From Bacteroidales bacterium (lineage in GTDB: Bacteria; Bacteroidota; Bacteroidia; Bacteroidales; WCHB1-69): a stretch of DNA of 24,586 bases. How positions within the stretch are numbered: the first letter of the stretch is position 1; every line of letters starts with the position of its first letter. Location of the stretch: assembly GCA_012519525.1 (NCBI GenBank), contig JAAYQB010000032.1:1-24586 (forward strand). Direction: 5' to 3'. A program made the position numbers and the translations under genes. Below are positions 13,610-21,367 of this stretch, piece after piece. A model generated the notes under the pieces. The model was not told the origin of the DNA, made no database searches, and saw only the letters and a program-made list of their open reading frames with translations.

Positions 13610-16243
13610 ATGTTTAAAAGATTTTTCTGTTTAATTTTATTGCAAATTTTACTCGCTTTATCCTATGGAGCCTATTTAAAAAATGTTCCGCAAACTATCA
13701 CCCAACCCAATGGAGTTAAAATAAACTGCTTTGCCAGTGGCGACGAATACCACAATTGGTTACACGATTCAGCCGGCTACACTATTATACAAGACACAAA
13801 AACAGGATATTATACTTATGCATTAAAACAAGGAGACGAGCTTATAGCTTCCTCTTATATTGTTGGAGAAGTTAATCCCGACAATTTAAAAATAGAGAAA
13901 GGAGTAAATATTTCTTCCGAAAAATGGCTCAACATCCGAAAAGAGTTTGAAGCCGATATTCCTTATGAAGCGAAGCATAAATCCGTAAAAAGAAATCACG
14001 GAACAATTAATAATTTAGTCTTTTTTATTCGTTTTTCCGACGATGAAGGGTATAATATAGATAATTATAACAATGTCAATAAAAAATTTAACGACACCTC
14101 ATCCGGCACTGCTAATTCGTTAGCTAATTACTACAAAACAATAAGTTATGGTAAATTGAATGTAAGAAGTCATCTGTTCCCCTCTTCGGATTCTACGGTA
14201 ATCAATTCTTATCAAGATATTTATACCAGGGCATACTTTACTCCCTATGATTCAACAAATAATCCTACTGGCTATCAAAACTCAACGGAAAGAAAAGAGA
14301 GAGAACATAATCTATTGATTCGAGCTATTACGTTTTTTAGAGATAGTATTCCTTCCGGTCTAACTATAGATTATGATAATGACGGTAGAGTAGACAATGT
14401 TTGTTTTATTATCGCGGGAACAGCCCAAGGCTGGCAAAATTTATTGTGGCCACATCGTTGGAGCTTGTATGACAATACGGTGTACATCAATGGAAAAAGA
14501 GTGTATGATTACAATTTAATTACCGAAGACATGACATATACCGGCGTTATCACTCATGAATTTATGCATACACTTGGCGCTCCTGATCTCTATCGCTACG
14601 ATGAGAACTACAATGACATATCCCCCGTAGGCTTTTGGGATTTAATGGCTTCTACCAATTACTCGAAACCACAGGGATTAGGTGCGTATATGAAATATAA
14701 ATATGGAAACTGGTTAGACAGCATTCCTACCATCTATGAAAATGGAACCTACACCCTTTTCCCTGCCAATGGAAGTTCTTCGGATAAAATAGCTTATAAA
14801 ATTCCTTTTGACAATGAATATTCAGAGGAATACATTATAGTAGAATATCGAAAAGTAAACTCTTCTACTTTTGAATCCTCGCTACCCGGCTCCGGTTTAT
14901 TAATCTACCGCATCAATAGCAATTTTAACGGCAATGCCAGCTATGACAATTTATTTACTTTTGACGAAGTCTATATTTACAGACCGGGCGGCACCACTCA
15001 ACTGCAAGGAATGCTGACATACGCCTATTTTAATGAAAGTGAAGGTAGAACTTCTTTTAATGCATCGAGTAACCCAAAACCCTTTCTTACAGACGGCACT
15101 ATCATCAACAATTTTTCCATTACTAACATCTCAAATGCTACCGATAGCATACGCTTTACAATAGGATTAGATACCACTTACTTAAGTGTAGATTCCAATT
15201 ATCTTTTTATCAAAAACGAATTGGACCATACCGACTCATTCAACATTAGCACCAACGACAATTGGACTATCCATTGTGATACTTCATGGATATCGATTTC
15301 ACCAACTAAGGGAAGCGAAAATCAACAAATCTATGTAAAAAGTAAACAAATCAACACAACTTCCATTAATCGCAAAGTAGAGCTTTCCGTAGTCGGCACA
15401 TCAAAAATTAAAACTATCACTATTGCACAAAACGGAATAAGTTTCGATAGCTGTATGGTATTGAGCAACCTATTCGAAAACGATACGTTTGTTGAATTTA
15501 ATTTTTCCACAAACAATCCCGATTATTATGTAGCAGCTGCTTCCGAATACTATTCCGTCTTTGACCCAATATTTATCGATTCTATTTCCATTTATTTTGG
15601 AAATGTCGGCTTTACAAACAATGATACCGTATTCGTAAAAATCATGAATACGTCTTCTTTAAGATATCCTACCAATTTGTTAAAGAAAATGGAAGTAATG
15701 GGAAACACTATCATTCCTAACGAATGGAATACTTTTACCATAGAAGGAAGTTACCGCATATCTCGACATTTTTGTATTGAATATCAATTTCCTATTAAAG
15801 ATGACGATACACTCCGTTATGTATTTGCAAAAAACACACCATTGAAAAACAATAGCTTATCAACAGGATTTCTTAAAGAAAATAAAACATGGAAAGAAGC
15901 AGGAAAAGTAGTAAGCGACAATATTTATTATTCAGCTCCCATTCGTTTACATATTTGTCCCGACAAATCAACTATTCATACATTTTCTAATGTAAACAAT
16001 GACATAGATATACAACTATATCCCAATCCTGCTGATGCGATGTTGAATGTAGTAATAAAAAACATCAACGAAGCCGCAACTATTCAAATTTACAGCATTA
16101 CAGGACAATTACTTTATAATCAATCAAATATTAATCCTTCGGAAACCTATAGCATTCCCGTATCACACTTAGCTACAGGAATGTATTTTCTGAAAACATT
16201 TTCTAAATCAACATCTAAAGTTCAACCTTTTATCATCGAATAA
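13610..16243 (+). CDS. Secreted M6-type metalloprotease with BACON domain and T9SS sorting tail
   Basis: The 877-residue protein has an N-terminal signal peptide (hydrophobic about 5-19). The M6 protease domain spans roughly 130-520, with the zinc motif HEFMHTLGAPD (His316, Glu317, His320, Asp326) and a calcium-site-like DYDNDGRVD (254-262). A BACON domain follows at about 523-608, recognised by DTSWISISPTKG and the end ITIAQ. A linker leads to a type A sorting domain at about 799-877, with YPNPA, the NVVIKN strand, IQIYSITGQLLY, LATGMYFLK and a basic end. T9SS cargo carries such tails, so export to the surface is expected. Substrate proteins are unknown. The NlpC/P60 gene starts one base after its stop, implying coupled translation. 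Confidence 0.92.
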   Translation: MFKRFFCLILLQILLALSYGAYLKNVPQTITQPNGVKINCFASGDEYHNWLHDSAGYTIIQDTKTGYYTYALKQGDELIASSYIVGEVNPDNLKIEKGVNISSEKWLNIRKEFEADIPYEAKHKSVKRNHGTINNLVFFIRFSDDEGYNIDNYNNVNKKFNDTSSGTANSLANYYKTISYGKLNVRSHLFPSSDSTVINSYQDIYTRAYFTPYDSTNNPTGYQNSTERKEREHNLLIRAITFFRDSIPSGLTIDYDNDGRVDNVCFIIAGTAQGWQNLLWPHRWSLYDNTVYINGKRVYDYNLITEDMTYTGVITHEFMHTLGAPDLYRYDENYNDISPVGFWDLMASTNYSKPQGLGAYMKYKYGNWLDSIPTIYENGTYTLFPANGSSSDKIAYKIPFDNEYSEEYIIVEYRKVNSSTFESSLPGSGLLIYRINSNFNGNASYDNLFTFDEVYIYRPGGTTQLQGMLTYAYFNESEGRTSFNASSNPKPFLTDGTIINNFSITNISNATDSIRFTIGLDTTYLSVDSNYLFIKNELDHTDSFNISTNDNWTIHCDTSWISISPTKGSENQQIYVKSKQINTTSINRKVELSVVGTSKIKTITIAQNGISFDSCMVLSNLFENDTFVEFNFSTNNPDYYVAAASEYYSVFDPIFIDSISIYFGNVGFTNNDTVFVKIMNTSSLRYPTNLLKKMEVMGNTIIPNEWNTFTIEGSYRISRHFCIEYQFPIKDDDTLRYVFAKNTPLKNNSLSTGFLKENKTWKEAGKVVSDNIYYSAPIRLHICPDKSTIHTFSNVNNDIDIQLYPNPADAMLNVVIKNINEAATIQIYSITGQLLYNQSNINPSETYSIPVSHLATGMYFLKTFSKSTSKVQPFIIE

Positions 16244-16244
16244 T

Positions 16245-17006
16245 ATGTCTATTTACGGTTTTTGTAACATTGCATTAATCCCTTTACGGGCAAGAGCTTC
16301 TCATCGTTCCGAAATGCTTACGCAGTTATTGTTCGGCGAAGCCTATGAAATTCTTCGGTTTGAAAACGATTGGCTACATATTCGAACGCTTTACGATGAT
16401 TACGAAGGCTATATAGACCGTAATCAACTTGCATTAATACGCAAGTCGGAAATGGAAACTTATTATCAAAATCAACTTCCATTGAGCGTTTCATCTCCTA
16501 CTCTTCTTCACGACAAACGAAGAGAATTAAGTTTTTACGTATATCCCGGTTCTACGCTCCCTTTGCGGGATAATAACAGCATTTATCTCGGTGCCGAATA
16601 CTTAGTTGTTGATGCTTTACCGCCACAAAAAACAATGGAAGAAACGCTGCTTTCTTTTATGAATGCACCCTATCTTTGGGGAGGAAGAAGTCCTTACGGC
16701 ATAGACTGTTCGGGTTTAAATCAAGTAGTATTTAAGATAGCCGACATTCAACTTAAACGCGATGCTTTCCAACAAGCACAACAAGGAAAGCTCGTTCAAT
16801 CCATAGAAGATGCTCGGTGTTTCGACTTAGCATTTTTCAACAACAATAGTGGAAAAATCACACATACGGGAATCGTTTACAAAGACAACACTATCATTCA
16901 TTCAAGTGGAAAAGTAAGAAAAGATAAATTGGATAAGCAAGGAATTTTCAATGTCGAAAAAGAAGAATACACTCACTCTTTACATAGTATTAAACGCTTT
17001 TTATAA
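16245..17006 (+). CDS. NlpC/P60 family cell-wall endopeptidase
   Basis: The 253-residue protein has an N-terminal SH3-like region (about 1-125, with YEILRFENDWLHIRT and EGYIDRNQL) and a C-terminal NlpC/P60 domain. The catalytic residues are Cys155 in YGIDCSG, His207 in ITHTGIV and a third polar residue, His219 in IIHSSG. Such enzymes cut gamma-D-glutamyl-diaminopimelate bonds in peptidoglycan peptides and can act in murein peptide recycling. There is no signal peptide, so it may act in the cytoplasm on imported muropeptides; this is inferred. It starts one base after the M6 protease gene and is followed after 28 bases by the YitT-family gene. Confidence 0.9.
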   Translation: MSIYGFCNIALIPLRARASHRSEMLTQLLFGEAYEILRFENDWLHIRTLYDDYEGYIDRNQLALIRKSEMETYYQNQLPLSVSSPTLLHDKRRELSFYVYPGSTLPLRDNNSIYLGAEYLVVDALPPQKTMEETLLSFMNAPYLWGGRSPYGIDCSGLNQVVFKIADIQLKRDAFQQAQQGKLVQSIEDARCFDLAFFNNNSGKITHTGIVYKDNTIIHSSGKVRKDKLDKQGIFNVEKEEYTHSLHSIKRFL

Positions 17007-17034
17007 TCATAACCACCATATTTAATTAATACAC

Positions 17035-17940
17035 ATGGCTAATTTCATTATCAATCCTATAAAAGATAAAATACTGTCGAAAGAATGGATAATGTCTTAT
17101 TTTTATCTTATCATTGGGGCATTTATATTGGCATTGGGATATGCATTTTTTATGACTCCCTATAAAATTACACCCGGAGGCATTTACGGAATTTCCATTG
17201 TCTTACATCATAAATTCGGATTTCCGGTTGGTATGGCAGCGTTGTGTTTTAATCTTCCTTTAACTTTAATAGGATTAAAATTATTAGGACCACGCTTCGG
17301 AGTTAAAACATTTATGGGATTTATTCTGACCGCTTTATTTACAGACGGCTTAATCTATTTCCTTGGCAATGACCCTCTCAATCTTCACGATGAAGTATTA
17401 TTAGCCAGCATCTTTGGAGGCGTAGTGATGGGCGTTGGTGTCGGACTGATATTCAAATCAAGGGCTTCGAGTGGCGGAAGTGATGTGTTAGCCTCTATTT
17501 TAGCCAAATACACCAAAATTCCCCTTGGAAAACAATTAATGATTGTCGACTCTTGCATTGTGCTTGTCGGTTTTCTTGCTTTCCAAGATTGGAAAATCCC
17601 TCTCTACTCATGGTTAACTATTTTCATAATGGGAAAAGTGATAGACATGATATTGCAAGGTTTTTCCGACGATAAAATTATTTTTATTATCTCTGAAAAA
17701 AGTGAAGAATTACGGAAATCCATCATCTACAATTTAAAATGTGGCGGCACTATTTTTCAAGCAAAAGGCATGTATACCAAAGAAGAAAAAGATGTGTTGT
17801 TTACGGTAATGAACCGAAGAGCTATTCCCGACCTTCAAAAGTATATTTTTCAAATAGACCCCGAAGCCTTTATTACCATTGCCGATGCCCATGAAATATT
17901 GGGAAAAGGATTTAAATCATTACAAGAAAAAATAAATTAA
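17035..17940 (+). CDS. YitT family membrane protein (DUF161/DUF2179)
   Basis: The 301-residue protein has five to six hydrophobic segments over about residues 20-205, including IIGAFILALGYAFFMTPYKI and a glycine-rich segment GGVVMGVGVGLIF. A soluble C-terminal domain of the DUF2179 type follows, recognised by GTIFQAKGMYTKEEKDVLF and the end ITIADAHEILGKGF. This order is typical of the YitT family of integral membrane proteins, whose function is not settled. It lies between the NlpC/P60 gene and rsgA, with gaps of 28 and 33 bases and no visible promoter between, so the four genes may share a transcript. An in-frame Met at about residue 20 (TGG-ATA-ATG, near 17092) could be the start, because the preceding stretch is polar. 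Confidence 0.88.
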   Translation: MANFIINPIKDKILSKEWIMSYFYLIIGAFILALGYAFFMTPYKITPGGIYGISIVLHHKFGFPVGMAALCFNLPLTLIGLKLLGPRFGVKTFMGFILTALFTDGLIYFLGNDPLNLHDEVLLASIFGGVVMGVGVGLIFKSRASSGGSDVLASILAKYTKIPLGKQLMIVDSCIVLVGFLAFQDWKIPLYSWLTIFIMGKVIDMILQGFSDDKIIFIISEKSEELRKSIIYNLKCGGTIFQAKGMYTKEEKDVLFTVMNRRAIPDLQKYIFQIDPEAFITIADAHEILGKGFKSLQEKIN

Positions 17941-17973
17941 TAATTAATCGTATTCGTCTTAAAATCAAAAAGT

Positions 17974-18924
17974 ATGTCAGCAAAAAGAAAAGGAATTGTA
18001 ACCAAATCTACAGGAAATATCTATACCGTTCGAACGGATAATAACGAGATAATATACTGTAACTTAAAAGGACAATTTCGCATACATGGCATTAAAACCA
18101 CAAATCCCATTGCCGTCGGCGACCATATACTTTTTATTAAAGACAAAGACCAAGATATGGGATTAATTACGGATATAAAAGAACGTAAAAATTATATTAC
18201 ACGTAAATCCACCAACTTATCCCGTATTTCTCATATTTTAGCTGCTAATATTGATAGATTTTTTCTCATTGTCAGTTTATCTCAACCCCGCACACCCCTT
18301 GGTTTTATCGACCGTTTTCTTACGGCTGCCGAAGCTTTTCGCATAGAAAGTATTATTGTTTTCAATAAAATAGATATTTACAACAAAAAAGAAATGGAAG
18401 AACTCAAACAATTAAAATCTTTATACGAAAAAATCGGCTATACCTGTGTCAATATGTCAAATACGACAGGCGAAGGCGTAGAAGAAGTCAAAGCATTAAT
18501 GCAAAACAAAACATCGTTTATCGGCGGAATATCGGGAGTTGGCAAATCGACCATTATCAATAGCGTTGACAGTAGCCTCAACTTAAAAATCGGAGATATT
18601 TCCGAATATTATAAAAAAGGAAGACACACAACAACCTTTGCCGAAATGTTCGATTTATCGTTTGGCGGCTATATTATCGACTCGCCCGGCATAAGAGAAT
18701 TCGGTCTTATACAATATACTAAAGAAGAAGTATCGCATTATTTTCCCGAAATGTTGCGTCTATTACACGAATGTAAATTTAACAATTGCACACATACACA
18801 CGAACCTCAGTGTGCCGTAAAAGAAGCTGTAGAGGAAGGAAAAATAGCCCTATCTCGTTATAAAAACTACCTGTCCATTATCGAAAACGAAGATATAGAA
18901 TTAAAAGAATGGATGCTTAAATAA
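17974..18924 (+). CDS. rsgA: Ribosome small subunit-dependent GTPase A
   Basis: RsgA is a circularly permuted GTPase that helps late maturation of the 30S subunit. The 316-residue protein has an OB-fold N-terminal domain (about 1-75). The G motifs follow in permuted order: NKID (131-134), then the P-loop GISGVGKST (185-193), the switch region KKGRHTTTF and DSPG (236-239). A C-terminal zinc site comprises Cys267, Cys272, His274 and Cys280. All key residues are present. It is the last gene of its run. Its 3' end encodes half of the terminator hairpin at 18904-18939, and it converges on the ribosomal operon. Confidence 0.96.
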   Translation: MSAKRKGIVTKSTGNIYTVRTDNNEIIYCNLKGQFRIHGIKTTNPIAVGDHILFIKDKDQDMGLITDIKERKNYITRKSTNLSRISHILAANIDRFFLIVSLSQPRTPLGFIDRFLTAAEAFRIESIIVFNKIDIYNKKEMEELKQLKSLYEKIGYTCVNMSNTTGEGVEEVKALMQNKTSFIGGISGVGKSTIINSVDSSLNLKIGDISEYYKKGRHTTTFAEMFDLSFGGYIIDSPGIREFGLIQYTKEEVSHYFPEMLRLLHECKFNNCTHTHEPQCAVKEAVEEGKIALSRYKNYLSIIENEDIELKEWMLK

Positions 18925-18939
18925 AAACATCCATTCTTT
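18904..18939. terminator. Terminator overlapping the end of rsgA, between convergent units
   Basis: AAAGAATGGATG (18904-18915) pairs perfectly over 12 bases with CATCCATTCTTT (18928-18939), with a 12-base loop that contains the rsgA stop codon. It can serve rsgA (plus) and, in reverse, rplI (minus). Confidence 0.8.
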
Positions 18940-18973
18940 CGCATATTATAAATATTTAAAAATAAACAACTAA

Positions 18974-19426
18974 TTATTCTTCTTTTATAACATTAATGCT
19001 AATGTCGATACGTACATCTTTGTGTAATTGTACTGTCGCTTTATGCTCGCCTAATTCTTTAATATGGTCACCTTGAACAATGATTTTTTTACGATCCAAT
19101 TCAATATTGTGTTTTTCTTTAAGGGCTTCGGCTATAACACTATTGCTGACAGAACCATAAACAGTACCTTCGTCTGTTGCTTTAACGCTAACTTCTACGG
19201 TTAAATCGGTTAAACGTTCAGCTAAACTCATAGCTTCGTTTTTGATTTTTTCTAATTTATGGCTACGTTGTTTTAAGTTTTCCGCTAATATTTTTTTGTT
19301 AGATTCGGTAGCAGGAATGGCTAATTTATTAGGAAATAAATAATTCCTTGCGTATCCGTCTTTTACTTTCACTATATCATTAGCAAAACCTAAATTAACT
19401 ACGTCTTCTTTTAAAATAATTTCCAT
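18974..19426 (-). CDS. rplI: 50S ribosomal protein bL9
   Basis: This 150-residue protein has normal bL9 length and the diagnostic N-terminal domain: MEIILKEDVVNLGFANDIVKV, then VKDGYARNYLFP, which binds 23S rRNA. A long helix and a C-terminal domain (including TDEGTVYGSVSNSVIA) follow. It is the third gene of rpsF-rpsR-rplI. Unlike its neighbours it has a strong Shine-Dalgarno sequence: AGGAGG lies 7 bases before the ATG, and the rpsR stop codon TAG forms part of that sequence. Termination of rpsR and initiation of rplI are therefore probably coupled. Confidence 0.97.
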   Translation of the reverse strand: MEIILKEDVVNLGFANDIVKVKDGYARNYLFPNKLAIPATESNKKILAENLKQRSHKLEKIKNEAMSLAERLTDLTVEVSVKATDEGTVYGSVSNSVIAEALKEKHNIELDRKKIIVQGDHIKELGEHKATVQLHKDVRIDISINVIKEE

Positions 19427-19433
19427 ACTCTAT

Positions 19434-19439
19434 CCTCCT
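19434..19439 (-). promoter_or_regulatory. Strong Shine-Dalgarno sequence of rplI
   Basis: The minus strand reads TAGGAGG, with AGGAGG 7 bases upstream of the rplI ATG. Most genes here lack such a site. The rpsR stop TAG (19440-19438) overlaps it. Confidence 0.85.
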
Positions 19440-19710
19440 ATTTTTCTTTTAAGTTATCAGCCACAAAAGGCAAAATAGCAATATGTCTTGCTCTTTTAAC
19501 AGCCTGAGCTACTTTCTTTTGATATTTTAAAGAAGTCCCTGTAAGGCGTCTTGGCAATATTTTTCCTTGATCGTTAATAAAACGCATTAAATATTGTTCA
19601 TCTTTGTAGTCAATATATTTTATACCATGCTTTTTAAAACGACAAAACTTTTTCTTTTTTACATCTACCGCTATAGGCGTTAAATATTTAATATCCGTAT
19701 TTTGACTCAT
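19438..19710 (-). CDS. rpsR: 30S ribosomal protein bS18
   Basis: The 90-residue protein carries the bS18 core: KKFCRFKKHGIKYIDYKD, then LMRFINDQGKILPRRLTGTS, and the end QAVKRARHIAILPFV. It binds bS6 on the platform of the 30S subunit. The N-terminus (MSQNTDIKYLTPIAVDVKKK) is slightly extended relative to the minimal core. It follows rpsF by 11 bases and has no Shine-Dalgarno sequence of its own. In the Bacteroidia, bS18 with bS6 and bS21 is reported to help bury the 16S rRNA 3' tail. Confidence 0.97.
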   Translation of the reverse strand: MSQNTDIKYLTPIAVDVKKKKFCRFKKHGIKYIDYKDEQYLMRFINDQGKILPRRLTGTSLKYQKKVAQAVKRARHIAILPFVADNLKEK

Positions 19711-19721
19711 GATAATGCGAT

Positions 19722-20093
19722 TTATTCGTTACTACTTGATTTAGTAGCTTCTTTTGAAGCATTGTTTTTGTTTTCACGTCTTCTTTCATTAAATTGAATA
19801 GCGTATTTATCGAGTGCTACCGTTAAAAAACGCAATACTCTTTCGTCACGCTTAAAATTAACTTCCCATTCTTTTACGAATGTCGGCTCCGCTTTAAATT
19901 CAAACAAATGATAAAAACCGGACGACTTTTTCAAAATAGGATAAGCTAATTTTCTCATTCCCCAATTTTCTTGATGAACAATTTCACACTTGTTATCAAG
20001 TAAAAATTTCTCAAATTTTTCAACCGTTTCCTTCATCTGTTCATCAGATAAAACGGGAGTCATAATGAAAACGGTTTCGTAATGTTTTAACAT
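19722..20093 (-). CDS. rpsF: 30S ribosomal protein bS6
   Basis: The 123-residue protein begins MLKHYETVFIMTPVLSDEQ, a typical bS6 start, and has the core GMRKLAYPILKKSSGFYHLFEF, which packs against bS18. The last 20 residues (about 104-123) are a charged, disordered tail typical of bS6 variants. It opens the rpsF-rpsR-rplI operon from a promoter at 20147-20154, with a leader of about 50 bases. I do not see the conserved CCG-bearing hairpin of the known S6:S18 autoregulatory leader. Confidence 0.96.
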   Translation of the reverse strand: MLKHYETVFIMTPVLSDEQMKETVEKFEKFLLDNKCEIVHQENWGMRKLAYPILKKSSGFYHLFEFKAEPTFVKEWEVNFKRDERVLRFLTVALDKYAIQFNERRRENKNNASKEATKSSSNE

Positions 20094-20146
20094 ATTACTG
20101 ATAATGTTTTAGTTAATATTATATTATACCTTATTTTTTAAGAATG

Positions 20147-20154
20147 CAAAGATA
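20147..20154 (-). promoter_or_regulatory. -7 element TATCTTTG for rpsF-rpsR-rplI
   Basis: The minus strand reads TATCTTTG, followed by CATTC, an exact TAnnTTTG match, 54 bases before the rpsF ATG. Confidence 0.65.
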
Positions 20155-20257
20155 CATTTTTTTTATATACAAAAATAAATATTTCAGCAATTTTAAATTT
20201 TTATCAACAAATCAAGTATACGTTAACACTTAAGTCAAAATATAAACTTATTTTTTC

Positions 20258-20265
20258 TATTTTTG
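20258..20265 (+). promoter_or_regulatory. -7 element TATTTTTG for pta
   Basis: TATTTTTG lies 45 bases before the pta ATG at 20311 and matches TAnnTTTG. The rest of the pta-rpsF gap is A/T-rich and shows no other structure. Confidence 0.6.
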
Positions 20266-20310
20266 TAATTGTAGAATTAATCATCATTATTATATAAAAT
20301 TATCTTATTT

Positions 20311-21309
20311 ATGAACTTATTAGAAAATATTAAATCGATGGCACAAAAAGCCGATAAGTGCATTGTGCTTCCCGAAGGAACAGAAGAAAGAATGTTGAAA
20401 GCGGCAGACATTATTTTAAGAGAAAAAATTGCCCGCTTAATTTTGATTGGAAATAGAGAAACTATTCTCAACAATGCCAAAAAATGGAATTTAAGTCATA
20501 TAGAAAAAGCAAGCATGATAGATGCCGACAACAATCCGAAAGCGGAATTTTATGCTGAAATGTTATACGAATTACGCAAAAGCAAAGGCATGACAATGGA
20601 GCAAGCACGCCAATTGGTAAAAGACCCTTTGTATTTGGCTACTTTACTAATTAAAAACAAAGAAGCCGACGGTGAAGTTGCCGGTGCTCTTAACGCTACG
20701 GGCAATGTTTTACGTCCTGCATTTCAAATCGTAAAAACTTTACCCGGAGTAAGTGTTGTATCGGGAGCTTTTATAATGATAATGAAAGATAAACAATGGG
20801 GCGATAATGGAATTATGGTTTTTGCCGATTGTGCCGCACATCCTAATCCCACAGCACAAGAATTGGCTGAAATAGCTGTTGTTACAGCACAAACCGCTAA
20901 AAACGTAGCCGGCATTGAGCCGCGTGTCGCCATGTTAAGTTTCTCGACCAAAGGAAGTGCGAAACACGAAATGGTCGACAAAGTAGTAGAAGCCACCGCT
21001 ATCGCTAAAAAAATAGCTCCCAACTTAGCCATCGACGGCGAATTACAAGCCGACGCCGCCATCGTTCCGTCGGTCGGAGCTAGCAAAGCACCCGATAGTC
21101 CGATAGCAGGAAAAGCCAATGTGTTGGTTTTCCCCACTCTCGAAGTAGGCAACATCGCTTATAAATTGGTACAACGCTTAGCCAATGCCGAAGCAGTAGG
21201 TCCTGTTATGCAAGGAATGGCTGCTCCTATCAACGACCTTTCACGCGGTTGTTCTATCGAAGACATTGTTAATGTAGTAGCTATTACTGCTAACCAAGCA
21301 ACTATTTAA
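20311..21309 (+). CDS. pta: Phosphate acetyltransferase
   Basis: Pta interconverts acetyl-CoA and acetyl phosphate, which with acetate kinase yields acetate and ATP. This is the short form, 332 residues, without the extra N-terminal domain of enteric enzymes. Matching blocks include CIVLPEGTEERMLKAA (residues 17-32), DGEVAGALNATGNVLRPAFQ, the loop VSGAFIMIM and the C-terminal LVFPTLEVGNIAYKL. The related phosphate butyryltransferase has the same fold, but these blocks fit the acetyl enzyme better. An ackA gene is not in the window. The gene has its own promoter and converges on fhs at a strong terminator. Confidence 0.93.
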   Translation: MNLLENIKSMAQKADKCIVLPEGTEERMLKAADIILREKIARLILIGNRETILNNAKKWNLSHIEKASMIDADNNPKAEFYAEMLYELRKSKGMTMEQARQLVKDPLYLATLLIKNKEADGEVAGALNATGNVLRPAFQIVKTLPGVSVVSGAFIMIMKDKQWGDNGIMVFADCAAHPNPTAQELAEIAVVTAQTAKNVAGIEPRVAMLSFSTKGSAKHEMVDKVVEATAIAKKIAPNLAIDGELQADAAIVPSVGASKAPDSPIAGKANVLVFPTLEVGNIAYKLVQRLANAEAVGPVMQGMAAPINDLSRGCSIEDIVNVVAITANQATI

Positions 21310-21310
21310 A

Positions 21311-21355
21311 AATAAGAAAGGAATTTTTCGAATAACGAGAAACTCCTTTCTTATT
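21311..21355. terminator. Bidirectional terminator between pta and fhs
   Basis: AATAAGAAAGGA (21311-21322) pairs perfectly over 12 bases with TCCTTTCTTATT (21344-21355), enclosing a 21-base loop that can form a smaller inner hairpin. It fits both converging genes. Confidence 0.85.
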
Positions 21356-21367
21356 ATTGAGTTAGGG

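Noticed and set aside
20094..20146. An S6:S18 autoregulatory RNA leader before rpsF
   Set aside because: The 50-base leader is A/T-rich and lacks the CCG-containing bulged hairpin that defines the known motif.
20724..21155. A minus-strand gene inside pta
   Set aside because: The open frame is a shadow of the strongly conserved pta frame and its product resembles no protein family.
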